A stretch of 64,000 nucleotides of DNA, taken from positions 7,503,001 through 7,567,000 of the forward strand of contig JAPFBL010001617.1 in assembly GCA_026182355.1 (NCBI GenBank). Reading direction: 5' to 3'. Below, piece after piece: positions 1-11,279 of the stretch. Source of the stretch: Hermatobates lingyangjiaoensis (lineage: Eukaryota > Arthropoda > Insecta > Hemiptera > Hermatobatidae). Within the stretch, counting starts at the first letter, position 1. Each line of letters starts with the position of its first letter. The translations under genes were made by a program, and so were the position numbers. The notes below the pieces were generated by a model. It ran no database searches. It was not told the DNA's origin and saw only the letters and a list, made by a program, of their open reading frames with translations.

Positions 1-757
1 TGTGCTATAGCGCCTTTTTATATACGGCACTTAATAGCTCTGGTGGAAGATTCCCTGAGAAGGACACTACACTATTTCAAGGTATTTTTAAAAGTCAAGA
101 AAAGCATTATGTTATTACGTTTATGTTTTATGCTATATATGTTATTATGTGATTAAACTATTAATGAGGGCTTATATAAGCCATTAATGACTCTAAACAA
201 CCCAGTTTCATTGCACATCAAGAGTGTAGAGTACTAAATATACTGATATTGTACAAACTGGGCAATAAGGAATTTTCATCGATTCTTGTGAAAAGCATCC
301 ACTGCATTTTTGATCTCTCAGGTAAAAAAGTTGACTGTCAAAGTTAGTGACGTACTTGAGACGTTTGCTAACACTTGAGTCAGCATGACCTAAGGAGTGT
401 GGCATTTGTATGACCAACCAGAAAAACCTCTCTCCAGCATCAACCACATGTCAACCACACACTCCCTTTTTCAAGTGTTATAAAACAATAACGCTCATTT
501 CAAGATATAAAGAAATACTGCATTGATCTTTAAATAGTATTCAAGGTTCATCACTGGTGACATTTTTAATCACTTTTTCATCCTTCAAAGTGTATTTTTT
601 TATATTTTTCAAATATGAAAAGGTCGTTATTCTAATCTCGACATTGCCATTCTAGATTAATTGCAGTTCTTCCCTTCAAATTTTTGTTTCTTCTTCTTCT
701 GATGAGAAACCTGTTCATGATATCCATTGTGTTTTGTTGTGTCCCCTATAATTTATT

Positions 758-759
<2 letters not shown>
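1..759. other. A+T-rich sequence, nothing recognised
   Basis: No motif-bearing frame, RNA gene or repeat was recognised here. The short open frames present look like chance products of base composition. Confidence 0.5.

Positions 760-798
<39 letters not shown>
760..798. repeat. (TA)n microsatellite
   Basis: Uninterrupted alternating A/T run of about 39 bases. It lies directly beside the left edge of the PLE relic at 800-1668, and a second (TA)n borders that relic on the right, so the element probably sits inside a TA-rich target. Confidence 0.95.
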
Positions 799-799
<1 letters not shown>

Positions 800-801
<2 letters not shown>

Positions 802-1668
802 ACATAAAAAGGATAAATCGGGATGTGGTCTGGTCAGGTTCTTCCACTTCCAATCAAACTCTCATTGCCGGCGTTTCGATTTTATTCAAAATCTTTTTTA
901 AAGGCCTACAATACAAAGGAAATTAAGAGATTAAATAAGTACATTTTTTAACATAAACAAAAAGAAGTACATTATGAAAAATCAAATACAATCATGAGTA
1001 TTAAGATTACAATAAAAATAAAATAAACACAAGAAACCTATCTTGAAAGAATTATAATGAACTTACAAAAGTAGGAATATTTGAAAATGAACAAACTATT
1101 ACAAATTACATTACTAAAAAAGAAATAGATGAACAGAGAAGGAAAACTCTCGAAATGTTATATATTAGAAAGGACCAGTCATCCATTAATTATAGAAGTG
1201 ACATTTTAAATTTAAATAGTATTTATTCGGTTGTGTTAAGTTAAACATTGTTGATAGATGAAAAATTGTGTTAGTGACTTTTTGGTTGTCTGGTGAAATT
1301 TGGTTACCTTGCAAGGTTATTCCAGTTCAGTGTCACGTGTTCATTCAGACTACAGTTATTGTTAAAATCCACATACTATTTTTCTTTGTAAAATAATTTG
1401 TAATGTAATACTTAGTTTTTCTATTTCAAAATTTATACTCCTGTAAGTTTTCTGACTAACCTATAGTCAAAATTTCTATTGTAATTTCTTAACTGTAACG
1501 AATTGCACTTTTATGTATGTTTGATTTTTGAATGATTGTATTATTTCTTATATTTCCTCTGTTTTTGTAGGCCTATGAAAAAGGTTTTAAATAAAGATCG
1601 AAACGTTGGCAATGAGAGTTTAATTTGAACCTGAAGAACTGACCGAGTCCCGATAAACTTTAGTTTTG
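800..1668 (+). mobile_element. Penelope-like element relic with inverted flanking arms
   Basis: Two inverted arms, about 813-910 and 1568-1657, pair over roughly 90 bp. Both carry the words CTCATTGCC and CGTTTCGAT (one arm as the reverse complement). Between them is the decayed 3' end of a PLE coding region (1083-1244) followed by a non-coding stretch. PLEs are known to carry LTR-like repeats in direct or inverted order, often 5'-truncated, and this arrangement matches. (TA)n tracts abut both sides. The RT is absent, so the copy is severely 5'-truncated. Confidence 0.6.
1083..1244 (+). pseudogene. PLE GIY-YIG endonuclease C-terminal fragment
   Basis: An open stretch of 53 codons ends at a TAA. 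It contains RRKTLEMLYIRKDQSSINYR and then SDILNLNSIY, which resembles the end of the GIY-YIG nuclease domain of Penelope-like retroelements, where an E-x-LYI-x-K block precedes conserved N residues. No start codon or upstream RT is present, and the reading becomes incoherent before 1083. It lies between the inverted arms, upstream of the right arm, which is where a PLE 3' coding end belongs. The assignment rests on motif pattern only. Confidence 0.5.
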
Positions 1669-1686
1669 TATATATATATATATATA
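1669..1686. repeat. (TA)n microsatellite
   Basis: Short alternating TA run at the right edge of the PLE relic. Confidence 0.85.
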
Positions 1687-1835
1687 CAAACATTATTAAA
1701 TTTTTTCCCAACTTCTCTATGTATTATTTTTCGATACAGTTTTTCAAGATTTCGGATCTCACATTTCCATTTACTTGGTACTAAGTACAACAGTTCACCA
1801 AAAGATTTGTTCGTACAATCCATTTAATGATTTAA

Positions 1836-1839
<4 letters not shown>

Positions 1840-1874
<35 letters not shown>
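1840..1874. repeat. (TA)n microsatellite
   Basis: Alternating TA run of about 35 bases, left of the foldback at 1930-2083. Confidence 0.95.
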
Positions 1875-1880
<6 letters not shown>

Positions 1881-1929
1881 TGAAACGGTCCAGCAGACTT
1901 TGAAATAAAAACCTATTAAAAAGAAGGAA

Positions 1930-2083
1930 GCACACAGATACCCAAAGGAATAACTTACTTCTATATTTCGACCATCATCCTCATCAGGAGGCAACAGTCG
2001 CCGCATGGCCTTGCTGCGAGACTCTCCTCATGACGACGATGGTCGAAATATAGATGGGAGTTATTTCTTGTCTATCTATGTGC
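1930..2083. repeat. Foldback with ~60-bp arms and hammerhead-like cores
   Basis: Left arm 1930-1990 and right arm 2024-2083 are imperfect reverse complements around a 33-base loop. Read outward, the minus-strand arm has CTGATGA, a short spacer, then GTCGAAATATAG. The right arm has CTCATGA, a spacer, then the same GTCGAAATATAG. CUGAUGA...GAAA is the hammerhead ribozyme core pattern, known from PLE terminal repeats. The foldback sits between two (TA)n tracts. I infer two inverted PLE terminal repeats without a coding body. Confidence 0.5.
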
Positions 2084-2086
2084 TAC

Positions 2087-2090
<4 letters not shown>

Positions 2091-2132
<42 letters not shown>
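2091..2132. repeat. (TA)n microsatellite
   Basis: Alternating AT run of about 42 bases, right of the foldback and just left of the SINE target duplication. Confidence 0.95.
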
Positions 2133-2135
<3 letters not shown>

Positions 2136-2142
2136 CCAACAT

Positions 2143-2155
2143 TTAAACCGTGGTA
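2143..2155. repeat. Left target-site duplication of the SINE
   Basis: Thirteen bases that recur at 2474-2486 with one mismatch (G versus A at the eighth base), directly flanking the SINE. Confidence 0.7.
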
Positions 2156-2473
2156 GGTTAGGTTAGGTTGCAGTGGTAGTTCCACAAGGGAACACACGTA
2201 CGCAGAGCATTGGCCCTTTGTGATACCACACAATGAAGATTGATTCTATAGGCGAAGTCCTAAATTTTGCCTAACTCAAGTGGATTTAGAGTAGGGATGA
2301 GTACCTGACATCGTACAGGCTGGGGACCGATGGTTTAACGTCCTTCTCCGAGGGACGACGTGCTGAGATTTATTCACCTCCCTCATGAATAAACCGAGGG
2401 CCAGGTGGGGATCGAACCCCGGTCCTATCAGTTCAGAGGCGAGTACGTTAACCACTGAGCTAACCTAACCCTC
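2156..2473 (-). mobile_element. tRNA-derived SINE, full length, with 13-bp target-site duplication
   Basis: On the minus strand the element opens with a tRNA-like head: an A box TAGCTCAGTGG (about 2456-2466) and a B box GGTTCGATCCC (about 2408-2418), the internal RNA polymerase III promoter. A ~240-base body follows, with the word GGGACCGATGGTTTAACGTC on the plus strand. It ends in a short (AACCT)n tail at 2156-2169. Flanking copies of TTAAACCRTGGTA at 2143-2155 and 2474-2486 differ at one base and look like a target-site duplication. SINEs are moved by the machinery of a partner LINE, and no obvious partner is visible here. The tail and duplication support a complete insertion. Confidence 0.8.
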
Positions 2474-2486
2474 TTAAACCATGGTA
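2474..2486. repeat. Right target-site duplication of the SINE
   Basis: Partner of 2143-2155, twelve of thirteen bases identical. Confidence 0.7.
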
Positions 2487-2929
2487 AGTAATTCAGAAAT
2501 AGGATAAATCTTTTAATCGGAATATCAGTTACTGGAAAGTTTTGTACACTTACCACTGTAAGTTCTCCAGTTATACCATCTGATCTTCTGGCTGTTTTCT
2601 GCTATCATCCCTCCTCTTTTCCTCTTAATAACTTACAAACTATGAATTTTGAACTTACCTGTGCAAAACTATTGTGCGAGCTTATTTAGTTTAGTCTTGA
2701 GAGCTTTTACATAAATATTCATTTATGTTTATTCATATATGAATGAGATATTCATGTTTTAAAAACTAAAAAAAGCATACTTATGGACAAATGAAAAATT
2801 AAGTTACAAAGAAAGAACAAAATATGAACAAATTGAAGATAGAACTTTATTCCATATTTTGAGACCTGTCATCATTTATAGAACTGTGGGCTGCTATGTG
2901 GCTAGGCAATGATTATATATAATTTACGG
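2487..2929. other. A+T-rich sequence, nothing recognised
   Basis: No coding motif or repeat structure seen. Confidence 0.4.
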
Positions 2930-3080
2930 AGAGAAAGCACACGAGAAATAATTAAATCTCATTACCATATTTTGACATTCGTTGTCATCAGAAAGGAGAA
3001 GTAACCACTTGGAAGACAAGCCTGTCCTGAAATGTCTTCTCAGATGCAGTCTTACAGTGGTAAGGTGTGTTTCCTTTGCT
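2930..3080 (-). repeat. Decayed PLE-type terminal repeat
   Basis: On the minus strand CTGATGACAACGAATGTC runs into AAAATATGG, parallel to the CTGATGA...GTCGAAATATAG block of the 1930-2083 foldback. Both stretches also share AGCACAC on the outer side. The GAAA core base is lost here, so any ribozyme would be dead. The call is by similarity of word order only. Confidence 0.3.
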
Positions 3081-4369
3081 ATTGGAGGAAATGAATCAAA
3101 GAAAACATAATAAATCAAAAATTTTAAATAAATAAAAAAAAATAGAATGTATCGATTGGGGATGAGTGTAGAAGTATGTCTACCTGCGATGAGGTAAGTA
3201 TCTGACTTCCCTGAAGCTCAAATAAGCTTTGAGAGGGTAGCCATCAAATGGTAGAGGGGTGATAGTTCCTTATTTATCATATCTGCTGACAGAATAACAG
3301 GTGCTACTGTTATTCTGATGGACCTTCTTGTCTATAATCACGAGGAAAACGATTTTTTTTTTTCTTCCTAAATTATATTAAGATTTCAGTGGTTGGTCAG
3401 AAGAGGCTAAAGAATGGAATAAACCATACAGGATTTTCTTCATGTACAGCTCAAACAGAAAGATCGTCCAGTTCATTATATTTTAATCCACACATGATAG
3501 ACACAGAATAATCTACCAGCTAGGCTCTTTATCTCTAACGGTATACATGCAAACCAATAAACAACCCTCAACGTCTTAGCATGAAGTAATTCAGTATTGA
3601 GTTACCACTTCGAAATCTTCATCAGATAATGTAACTAATTTTAATTGATCTAAAAGAGAAATGTCTAACCCGCGACCCACAAACTACATTGCAGCCACAA
3701 ACAAGTGGTTTGCTCATTTGTATTACGATTTACTCTATACTACTCGTATTATATTAAAAATTATTGTACGATAAAGTAGACCTCTGAAAAGGCACCATTA
3801 TGTACATACCCTTGATAAATTTTACAAATAATTGGATAATTTTAATGAATTTGACCAAATGATAAATGTAAGCACAAAACTAATATCCATATGAATCAGT
3901 ATAATTGCTGCTGCCAGCAATTCTAGCATCAAAATTGCTGAAGAAATAAGTACAGTGACGACTATTTGATTACATTTACAGAATAAAGACGATAAAACTG
4001 AGAATGTAATAAAAGTAAGACAAAACAAACTTTTCATTGATTTCATTTTTAAAATTACAACATTTCAAATTAGTCATAAGTTTATATTTAAGGGCTTTTT
4101 TGACAACACAAAATACTTAAATTTGTAATTTGGCTTATTAGGAAAAAAGGTAAGATATCCCTTTTTCGAAACCATAAATAAGAACATTGGAACGAACCTT
4201 CTTGATAGAAAGAATAAATGTCATTCTTAATAATTAATTAATTTATATCATGATTAAATGATCAAACGAGTAGTGGTAAAATATTGAAATAAATAATTCA
4301 TTTAATGGTAATAGGTTAGATTATAAGAGAAGTATCAATTGACAATATAAATATTGACACAAGAAGAAT
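3081..4369. other. A+T-rich sequence with one possible decayed terminal-repeat motif
   Basis: Mostly featureless. Around 3590-3640 the minus strand reads CTGATGAAGATTTCGAAGTGG, again close to the PLE terminal-repeat motif, but isolated and without a partner arm. The remainder, including a short frame at 3822-4046 rich in hydrophobic codons, shows no recognisable family. Confidence 0.3.
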
Positions 4370-4500
4370 GTGTAGACTGGTGCGTGCCGGGCCAGTCTGC
4401 ATTATGAAATGGTTCAAAGCCGATCGGTTGGGTCCGACTTGGGGGTGAGAATCTCCATGGAGATACCCTCGCAGCAAACAACTTCCCACCCACCACCTTC
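4370..4500. other. G+C-rich island of unknown origin
   Basis: A sharply bounded G+C-richer block, with words such as GTGCGTGCCGGGCCAGTC and CCATGGAGATACCCTCGC, within A+T-rich surroundings. It has no long open frame and no clear tRNA-like promoter boxes. It may be the tail of a non-LTR element or part of a SINE. Confidence 0.3.
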
Positions 4501-5951
4501 CACTATTTACTTTTCTTTATTCTTAATAAATAAATTTAATAATAAATAATTTGACTCCAATTAAGTTACTTGAGCTATTCAGATAAGAAGTACATGAATT
4601 AAAAAGGTTTTTACTTATTGAAATTGGTTTTTATTTGATAAGTTTTTATTTCATCTAAATCTTATAAATAAAAATGGTGAAAATAAACTGAATATCATAT
4701 AATTAATACATGTCCTTTAAACTGTTACACATAGACTATTTTGAATAGAAATGCCAAGTTTTAATTTATTTCAAAGGTTCAAACCATTGATTATCATACA
4801 AAATTGTTTCAACAAAAACTCTGTTATAAAAGAAATCATTTGTTAATAACTCTGTAGCTGTTTGTAATGATATATTTATAAATATGCAAGCATCTACTTT
4901 GGACAAGCCCTGCTGTATATGAATTTTCTTAATTATAATTGGCAATGCATATAAACAGTAAATGTAAATTTATAATAATAATAAATACATTTAAGTATAA
5001 TGACAAATATTTTTCACAAGGAGGTACCTAATTTATACTTTTCATTGTGATTTTGTTTTATTTTAGAGTATATGGTCACTGTGTCACATTTCTAAATAAA
5101 TATATAGATAACAATAATTAGACCACATTTAAAAATAGAAATTTGAAAATTCAAATTACAATATTTCGAAATGGGTATTGTCTTCCAGTATATCAAATGA
5201 CTAAGCAGCTATCATTATAAACCATAAAAAAAACTACCTTTCGCTTTAATTTTTAACTTTTTGCTATATTTCTTCCAATCTAAACGGGGCATCATCAAAG
5301 ATATATTTATATTCTTGAATAAATGGAAAATCGACGAAAAATTGTTAGCAAAAGTTTTAAAAAGGAATTCTAAATAAATATGCATATTAATCTCCAGTAA
5401 GTCTGAAATAATCAGTTTGACCGTCATCAGGAGGAAGAGAAGATTGACATCTCAGGGTTATCCACCGTCCTTGTTCCAGAGCGCCATATCTTACTAGAAG
5501 GAAGTCAAACTACAAGCTAGTTTTCTAGTTTATCATGATTTCCTATGAGGATGTGACACTATTTAAAAATCTATTTTTTTTTTTCATTTTGAGTAACCAG
5601 AGAACAGTCATCAATATATCTGGTATTCGTATACTATCTATATGAATTTTAGTAGTTATTTGTATTCCAAGATACATATTAAAATTAACAAATTTTACTC
5701 CAACAGTAGAGCCTGCATCTACTACGTCACTATGTAGGAACAATGAATGTATGAATATTGCACAATGAATGGGAGTGAAAGGGTTATTTGTAGTACATGT
5801 TAAGCAGTTTTTGAAGACATGATATGAAGATATTCATATCCTGAAAAACAACCAAGGCTTTACACTTCACTCACAAGCTCTGAGGTACAGTCTCATCATC
5901 ATGCACAAGAGGAAAAGAAAAGTATATGGGTAAAAGAGGAGATATTAAATA
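4501..5951. other. A+T-rich sequence, little recognised
   Basis: No coding motifs. Near 5420-5445 the minus strand reads TCCTCCTGATGACGGTCAAA, another weak match to the PLE terminal-repeat pattern. Everything else is low-complexity A+T. Confidence 0.3.
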
Positions 5952-6590
5952 CAAAAATCTAGAGAGGCCTACACTCAACTTTACTAAAAGTAAACATAAT
6001 ATCATACTTCTTGGGTATGAAATATATAATGTTCTATTTAGATATTATATAAATGTCTAAATGGGAAATGTTTATTAGTTCTCATTCCTGGAGGTAGTAC
6101 AGATAGTGATTGATCCACTTATCAATATATATGCATATTGTTGTATATCACACTACTGATGCATATAATATCATTAGTATGACTATAGCAGTAATAACTT
6201 TTTTTGAAAAGCGAAAAAGTATATATCGTGTTACTAAATAATCTCTTACAGTAGAACATGGTTTTTGTTCCAATAGTCAAATTGGATCTCTTACATGACT
6301 AACCAGATCTTTTTCTACATTGAAAATTCATATGAATTTTCCCATTTAAAACTTTAAAATATTCCTATTTTGCCTGAAAAAAATCTTAGATACATCTAAG
6401 AAAAAATGTCGTTTTAAGATAATTTTTAACTCAAGATGTAGGATAATTACATTTATTATTCTTCAAAGAACATATTCAATTTTGAATTATGTTTTACATT
6501 TATGGTATTTTATAGAATTATTATACTGGAAATTTCATACCTTCCTAGTATTTAGTATAAATCACTTTTCTTTCCATTGTCAAAAAATTT
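5952..6590 (-). mobile_element. Family A repeat, right-part fragment
   Basis: Starts with the family's right end (a TCTAGAGAGGCCTACACTCA-type end followed by CTTTACTAAAAGTAAACA). It continues through internal sequence that matches the reverse complement of about 33720-34290 and 50280-50918, including the AATTATTATACTGG and CCTAGTATTTAGTATAAATC blocks. The left half of the family is missing. No coding capacity. Confidence 0.65.
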
Positions 6591-7299
6591 TACGGTTTGA
6601 TATTTTTAGCGGACGAATAAAGTAAATTTCAAATCAAAGAAACATAAAATTCACATTCACCTATAATTTGTATACCAAAATTATTCTTCTAAAAACTCTA
6701 GATTGCTGATGTTATAAGAAAAGTTCTGTAATATAGAGAATATAGGCCTAGGTATATTAAGAAGATAACACAAGTTATCTTCTTGTCTTTCTTATTGGTC
6801 GAGGAGTGTCCAGCAGGGAGACACTCCAGCAGGGAGGCCGGTGATTGAAGTACAACAGAACGACTATTACACACTAAGTCATGACATCGCCACCACTATG
6901 CGAGAAGGGAGGGGAAGTTAACAAATGAATAACAAATATATTTTTCATCAGAACAAATTCGTCAGTATACAAATGAAAAAATAATAATAAAAAAATGAAG
7001 AATAAATTCTAACAATAAAAAATAAGCATAATAAAGAAAACAAACATTATCATAACTTTATTGACAATTAATTAGATAAAATTAATTTATTAATTCTTTT
7101 ATCTAAAAAATTTATTTTTTAATAATAATAATAATTAATCGACAATTAATTTATTCACTAATCTATCATTAACAATCAGCATTAATTATAATTTTTTTTA
7201 AAAGCAAAAATAATGAACTCCAAGACCACATGTGGCTTCTTAGAAGTTCTTAAAGTAAGTTGAATATTAGTATCAGTTAACTGTTTCTGAATTTGAATA
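6591..7299. other. A+T-rich sequence with a G+C-rich patch
   Basis: A G+C-richer patch lies at about 6790-6910, with a 13-base duplicated phrase (CTCCAGCAGGGAG and a close copy). The rest is A+T-rich, with AATAAT-type runs near 6980-7130. No recognisable gene. Confidence 0.35.
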
Positions 7300-7421
7300 C
7301 AGTAACAGTCATTAAAACTGAGACAATGGAAGTTGTCGGGAATAGATACAGGAAGGTTTCTACGTTGACTAACTGAAACCCTATGACAATTTATACGGTA
7401 TGAAGATATTCATACTCAGCT

Positions 7422-8640
7422 TAGTTGACTCAGTTTAGTTGAAGCCAAGCCAATGTAAAAGGAGCCACACTGAGTACAGTGCAGTTGGTAAACGTAGTTA
7501 GAGGAAGATAAGTACAGAAAGTATTGACAACGATAGGATAGAAACGATATTTGAAAGAGAGCGAAGGAAACACTAGGGTTGATGAGTCTAGTTTGACAAC
7601 CACAACGTCCACACGACTTCGTTCTGTTGATAGTATTAGAAGAGTATGGGGAGATGTGAGAAAGAATACTTCTCTGATTATGAGCTCTTTGATAAAAAAT
7701 AGAAGGGGGTTGATTAAAGGTAGATGAAGTAAAAGCGAAAGTAGAAAGAATAAGAAAAAACTCCTCAAAATAGTACCAAGTTTATGAAAAAAAGAAGAAT
7801 GGTTAAGAGAAAAGAAGAATTACACCTATTTTAAGTCTAGGTTGGCAAGAGATGTCGACAGGTAAAATACAGTTTTTGATGAATGAGGAAGGAAATTTAT
7901 CCTTTTAAAGGATAAATTCCTTTTAAGTAATGTCTTCGGTCATGGATATTATTACAGTATTGTTTTGCGGATAAGTAAGGATAGTAGTCCATACCTTTTT
8001 ACATGAGAAGGATGACAGCTATTGTAATGGAGGTACTGTTGACCATTGGTAGGTTTGATATTATACAAGTTGAAAAGCGTCCTTTGTCAAAAGTGACGCT
8101 AACGTCTAGAAAAGGAATACGTTTAACAGAAATTCCGTAAATGATAGTGATAGAGGTGCAACAGTTTTGAAAGGAGTGAAGAAAAAGTTCTAAGTTTTGA
8201 CTAATATGGGCCCAAGTAAAGATGGTATCATCAGGATAGCGAAGATCTTTATCTGACATAAGATGAAGCATTTGACAGGTCGCCTAGAAATCCTGCTCTA
8301 ATTTGGTGGTGAAAAGGTTAGCGTAATACCTCTAGTTTGAAGGTAATAATGACGATCAAACTAAAAGACATTAGCATTATCACGAAGTCAGATAACGAGA
8401 AAGGTGGTGAAGGAATAAGAAGTGGAGAACTGCGATCAAAAAAGTGTCGCAGAACGTCCAAACATTTAGAGTAATTAATAGAAGTATAAGAGGAAGTAAC
8501 ATCCATGGTAACCATAAGAAGAGTTTGTTCAAGGGTAGGGAGCAGAAAAAGATTATGAAGAAGTTGGAGAGGAAAAGTCTTTGTGTTGGTTTTGTTAAAG
8601 CCCCATGGACAATTTCGCTTGATTTTTAATTAGCGCGTTT
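7422..8640 (-). pseudogene. Penelope-like element relic: reverse transcriptase plus GIY-YIG nuclease
   Basis: Read on the minus strand, pieces of a PLE polyprotein appear in order. First comes RT motif MVTMDVTSSYTSINYSKCLD (8515 downward). Then the catalytic block YPDDTIFTW (about 8210-8240; the YxDD box has P). Then IPFLDVSVTFDKGRFS (about 8075-8115). Last is a GIY-YIG remnant: CGRCGCQTRLIN (near 7590-7620) and YVYQLHCTQCGSFYIGLAST (near 7440-7500), with the YIG triad intact. The order RT then GIY-YIG is diagnostic for PLEs. Several stops and frameshifts separate the pieces, so it is inactive. Related relics lie at 10690-11070 and 14483-15073. Confidence 0.75.
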
Positions 8641-9120
8641 GATTGCCGTTCTTTCTGCTAGTGGTTGTTTGATACCACCAGGTAGTTTTGGTGGAAGAAA
8701 AAAAACTGTTTATTTCCTTTGCTCTTTTCTTTGAACTCTATTACCTTCTATTCAATCTTGTTCCTTTTCCTTATTTGATTTTTCTTAAAAAAATTATTCT
8801 TGTTTTTCTCAGAATCCTTTTTCCTCATTTTAATGTTTCTACTTTTTTGTTTATCTTACTTTTGTTTTTTGTGTCTTTTATTATTAACAATTTTAGTGCT
8901 TTTAAATATTTTATTCATTTTTTTCTTCAAGTAAGTATGAATAATTCTATCGCTTATGGGTTATTACAAGTAATTGTTGTTTAAATTATAGTAATTTTTT
9001 ATTTTGTTTTTTTTCTTACTTCCTTATTTTTTGTCATTACAATTTATTTTTAATTTTAATGTTTCTTTGAATTATTTTTTTCACTTGTTTACTTTTCTTA
9101 TTCGTTTCCTTTCACCTCCC
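8641..9120. other. T-rich low-complexity stretch beside the PLE relic
   Basis: Very T-rich on the plus strand. It gives long hydrophobic open frames with no family resemblance. A similar T-rich stretch sits in the same relative place beside the 10.7-kb PLE relic (11110-11260), so it may be part of the element's untranslated region. Confidence 0.4.
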
Positions 9121-9260
9121 TTGTGATAGTGGTGATATCACTGAGTGTGCAACACTCACATCCATTGTTGGACTCCAGTCATTGCCCTGCCTCCTTGCAG
9201 GACACTTAACCTCCTGATAACGATGTTGTTGAAATACGGAAGTGAGTTGCATCTGTATCT
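9121..9260 (+). repeat. Candidate PLE terminal repeat with hammerhead-like core
   Basis: CTCCTGATAACGATGTTGTT followed by GAAATACGG matches the order CUGAUNA, stem II, GAAA, with one core base changed. It lies outside the minus-strand PLE relic and points the opposite way, the same layout as 11280-11420 next to the 10.7-kb relic. Confidence 0.35.
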
Positions 9261-9439
9261 ATCTTTTTATTGTTTTCGTTATAATTTTTTACTAAAGACC
9301 TATGGACCATTTCTTTTGATTATATCATATATATATACCGGATTACACACACATAAAAGAGATCACAAAAATTGCGTGCTGTACTCTGTTATATGGTTGC
9401 TGTGAATGTATATTGAGAAAAAATACATTAGCAATTAGT

Positions 9440-10446
9440 CAATTTGACATCCTCAAATCTACGTTGATGCCAGCTATGCAGTATAATTTAAAACTTTTAT
9501 ATCTGGAAGCTTGGAATTTTTAAAACTGATAGATATGAACTACTAGATGAGAATAGTGAAAATTCTGAATACTTGTCAACAAACATAACTCCTCATTCTT
9601 TAGAAAAGAGACCATTCACACATCAATTTACCCAATAATACTATGAATAACAGACCAAAATAATGTACAACTGATATTAAGTTTTGTTCAAGAGTACAAT
9701 ATATAGATTGATTATAGCATTTTGTGAGACCATCCATAATACCAACGAAAGCAACATTTATGTTTATTGGGAGTGAATTTTTACTTGTAAAAATATTATT
9801 CCTCCTATATCTTATATAAGTCAATGAGTTATTTAATATTTTCCATTATAAATATCAATTTATTTCAGTAAATTCACTAAAAAAATTTCTAAGTCAATGT
9901 AAACAATATAAAAAAAATATCAAAAATTCGAGAAGTATAGCAGGTGATCCCTTAGTCTTGGATAAACAAACAGTTTTTATAGCTTTATTGCTCTTTGCCG
10001 TGATTGAAATTTCATGAAATATTTTTTATGAATTGCTAATTTTTTGTTCCATTTTTGGTCAAATTTTCATGATTTTTTAATGAGCCGTTAGCGTCAAAAA
10101 AAGATTTTCTGAAAACAGAAATCGTACTGGGACGCCCATTTGGTTTTTGGCAAAAAGGTGAATTTCCCGTCATGCATAACTCCTCCCAAACAATCATCTA
10201 CACTATGAGGCCCATTTTTGTGTAAAGTATCAACTTGATCCATCAAAAACACTGGACCGTAGCGTCCAGCTACATACTCACAATGCTAACATACTCACCC
10301 ACCCACCTACACACCCACACACACAAAGACATCATCTCAAAAACATCATAAAACGAATTTTGGGACCTCAAAACATATAATTCCGTCAAAATCTCGAGAT
10401 CGAATTTTTTCACGATCCTTGTACTTTACTTATAGTAATGTAAAAA
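9440..10446 (-). mobile_element. Family A repeat copy
   Basis: Ends at the palindromic left end (TACTTTACTTATAGTAATG). It carries the family words in reverse order: AGTATAGCAGGTGATC (9934-9949), GGACCTCAAAACATATAATT near 10365, and a CCCACCCACC/CACACA microsatellite at 10297-10326. The part before 9840 matches the reverse complement of 33240-33600, an internal segment shared only with the long copy at 32313-34292. Ancient, with many substitutions. Confidence 0.7.
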
Positions 10447-10689
10447 TAGATTAGTAAACAAAATGGTATAAAAAGACTAAATATCGAATAATAAAGAATA
10501 GTTAAATAAATAATAAATTTAGGCCCACTAGCAGATCTACCTAGCAGGAGACAAATAAGTACATTTTAGGATCTCTGAATGTAATATTGGCCTCACGAGG
10601 ACTAGGACCAGGAATTTACCTAAGAACCTGTACACAAAAACAGTCATTGAATGGCAACAGAAAGGTCACTACACTTTCGAATGTAAGAC

Positions 10690-11070
10690 CTGTTATTACT
10701 CACACGCGTAGTTAGCATTGCGGAAAAAGCTTAGTACCCACATAAAAAGCATCATTTTATGTGCAATCAATCGGTAAACGCAGTTATAAGAAGTATGGAA
10801 GTTTTTGTGAGGAATGGGGTAAGTGTGATTGCTAAGGAAGGAACAGTATTGATAGTAAGCAAATAATACAGCCACAACGTCAACATTGAACCACACCACT
10901 CTCAGTATTGGGAAACTTTGGAGAAGAGGTATGTGAAAACATAGATCTGGATTTAGCTGTTTTTTAGTAGGTGATGGAAGGTGCCTACCTGAAAATAGAA
11001 GAAGTGCAGGAGAAAAAAGAGAGTGTACGGAAAAACTTCTTGATAACTGCGTCCATCTTTTCTCATTCAA
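10690..11070 (-). pseudogene. Penelope-like element relic, linker and GIY-YIG region
   Basis: On the minus strand, mixed frames give a Cys-rich linker (RCGCIICLL) and then NHTYPIPHKN, then a weak FYVGTKL that corresponds to the YIG strand of GIY-YIG. The nucleotide sequence parallels 14600-14900 on the plus strand over roughly 200 bases, including the phrase ATCACACTTACCCCATTCCT. No single frame is intact. No RT is visible upstream. Confidence 0.55.
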
Positions 11071-11279
11071 ACTTATTTTCCTAGTAGTTTTAAGTTGGAC
11101 ACAGTTATCAAAATTACTTAGCCTTTTTTTTACAATTCTTTACTTATCCCTCTTTTTTCTTTTATAGTCATTTGTTATAGTTTTTTTATTTGTTAAATGT
11201 TTTATTTTCTCTATTTATGTTTTTTTATTCTTTATTTTATTTATATTTGTCTCCTCTCCTTCCCTAAGTTGGCTTGACT
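11071..11279. other. T-rich low-complexity stretch
   Basis: Plus-strand T-rich sequence between the PLE relic and its candidate terminal repeat. No coding content recognised. Confidence 0.4.

Noticed and set aside
684..926. Open frame with a Tyr-Ile repeat
   Set aside because: It is produced by the (TA)n tract at 760-798.
2401..2472. A genuine tRNA gene on the minus strand
   Set aside because: The A and B boxes are good, but the sequence continues into a SINE body and tail with flanking target duplications, and the arms do not make a complete cloverleaf.
7430..7768. 112-codon minus-strand frame
   Set aside because: The reading frame with GIY-YIG motifs is a different one on the same strand. 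This frame is a shifted reading of the PLE relic.
8688..8984. 98-codon hydrophobic plus-strand frame, possible membrane protein
   Set aside because: It comes from a T-rich low-complexity stretch next to a PLE relic. Hydrophobicity follows from TTT/TTA/ATT codons.
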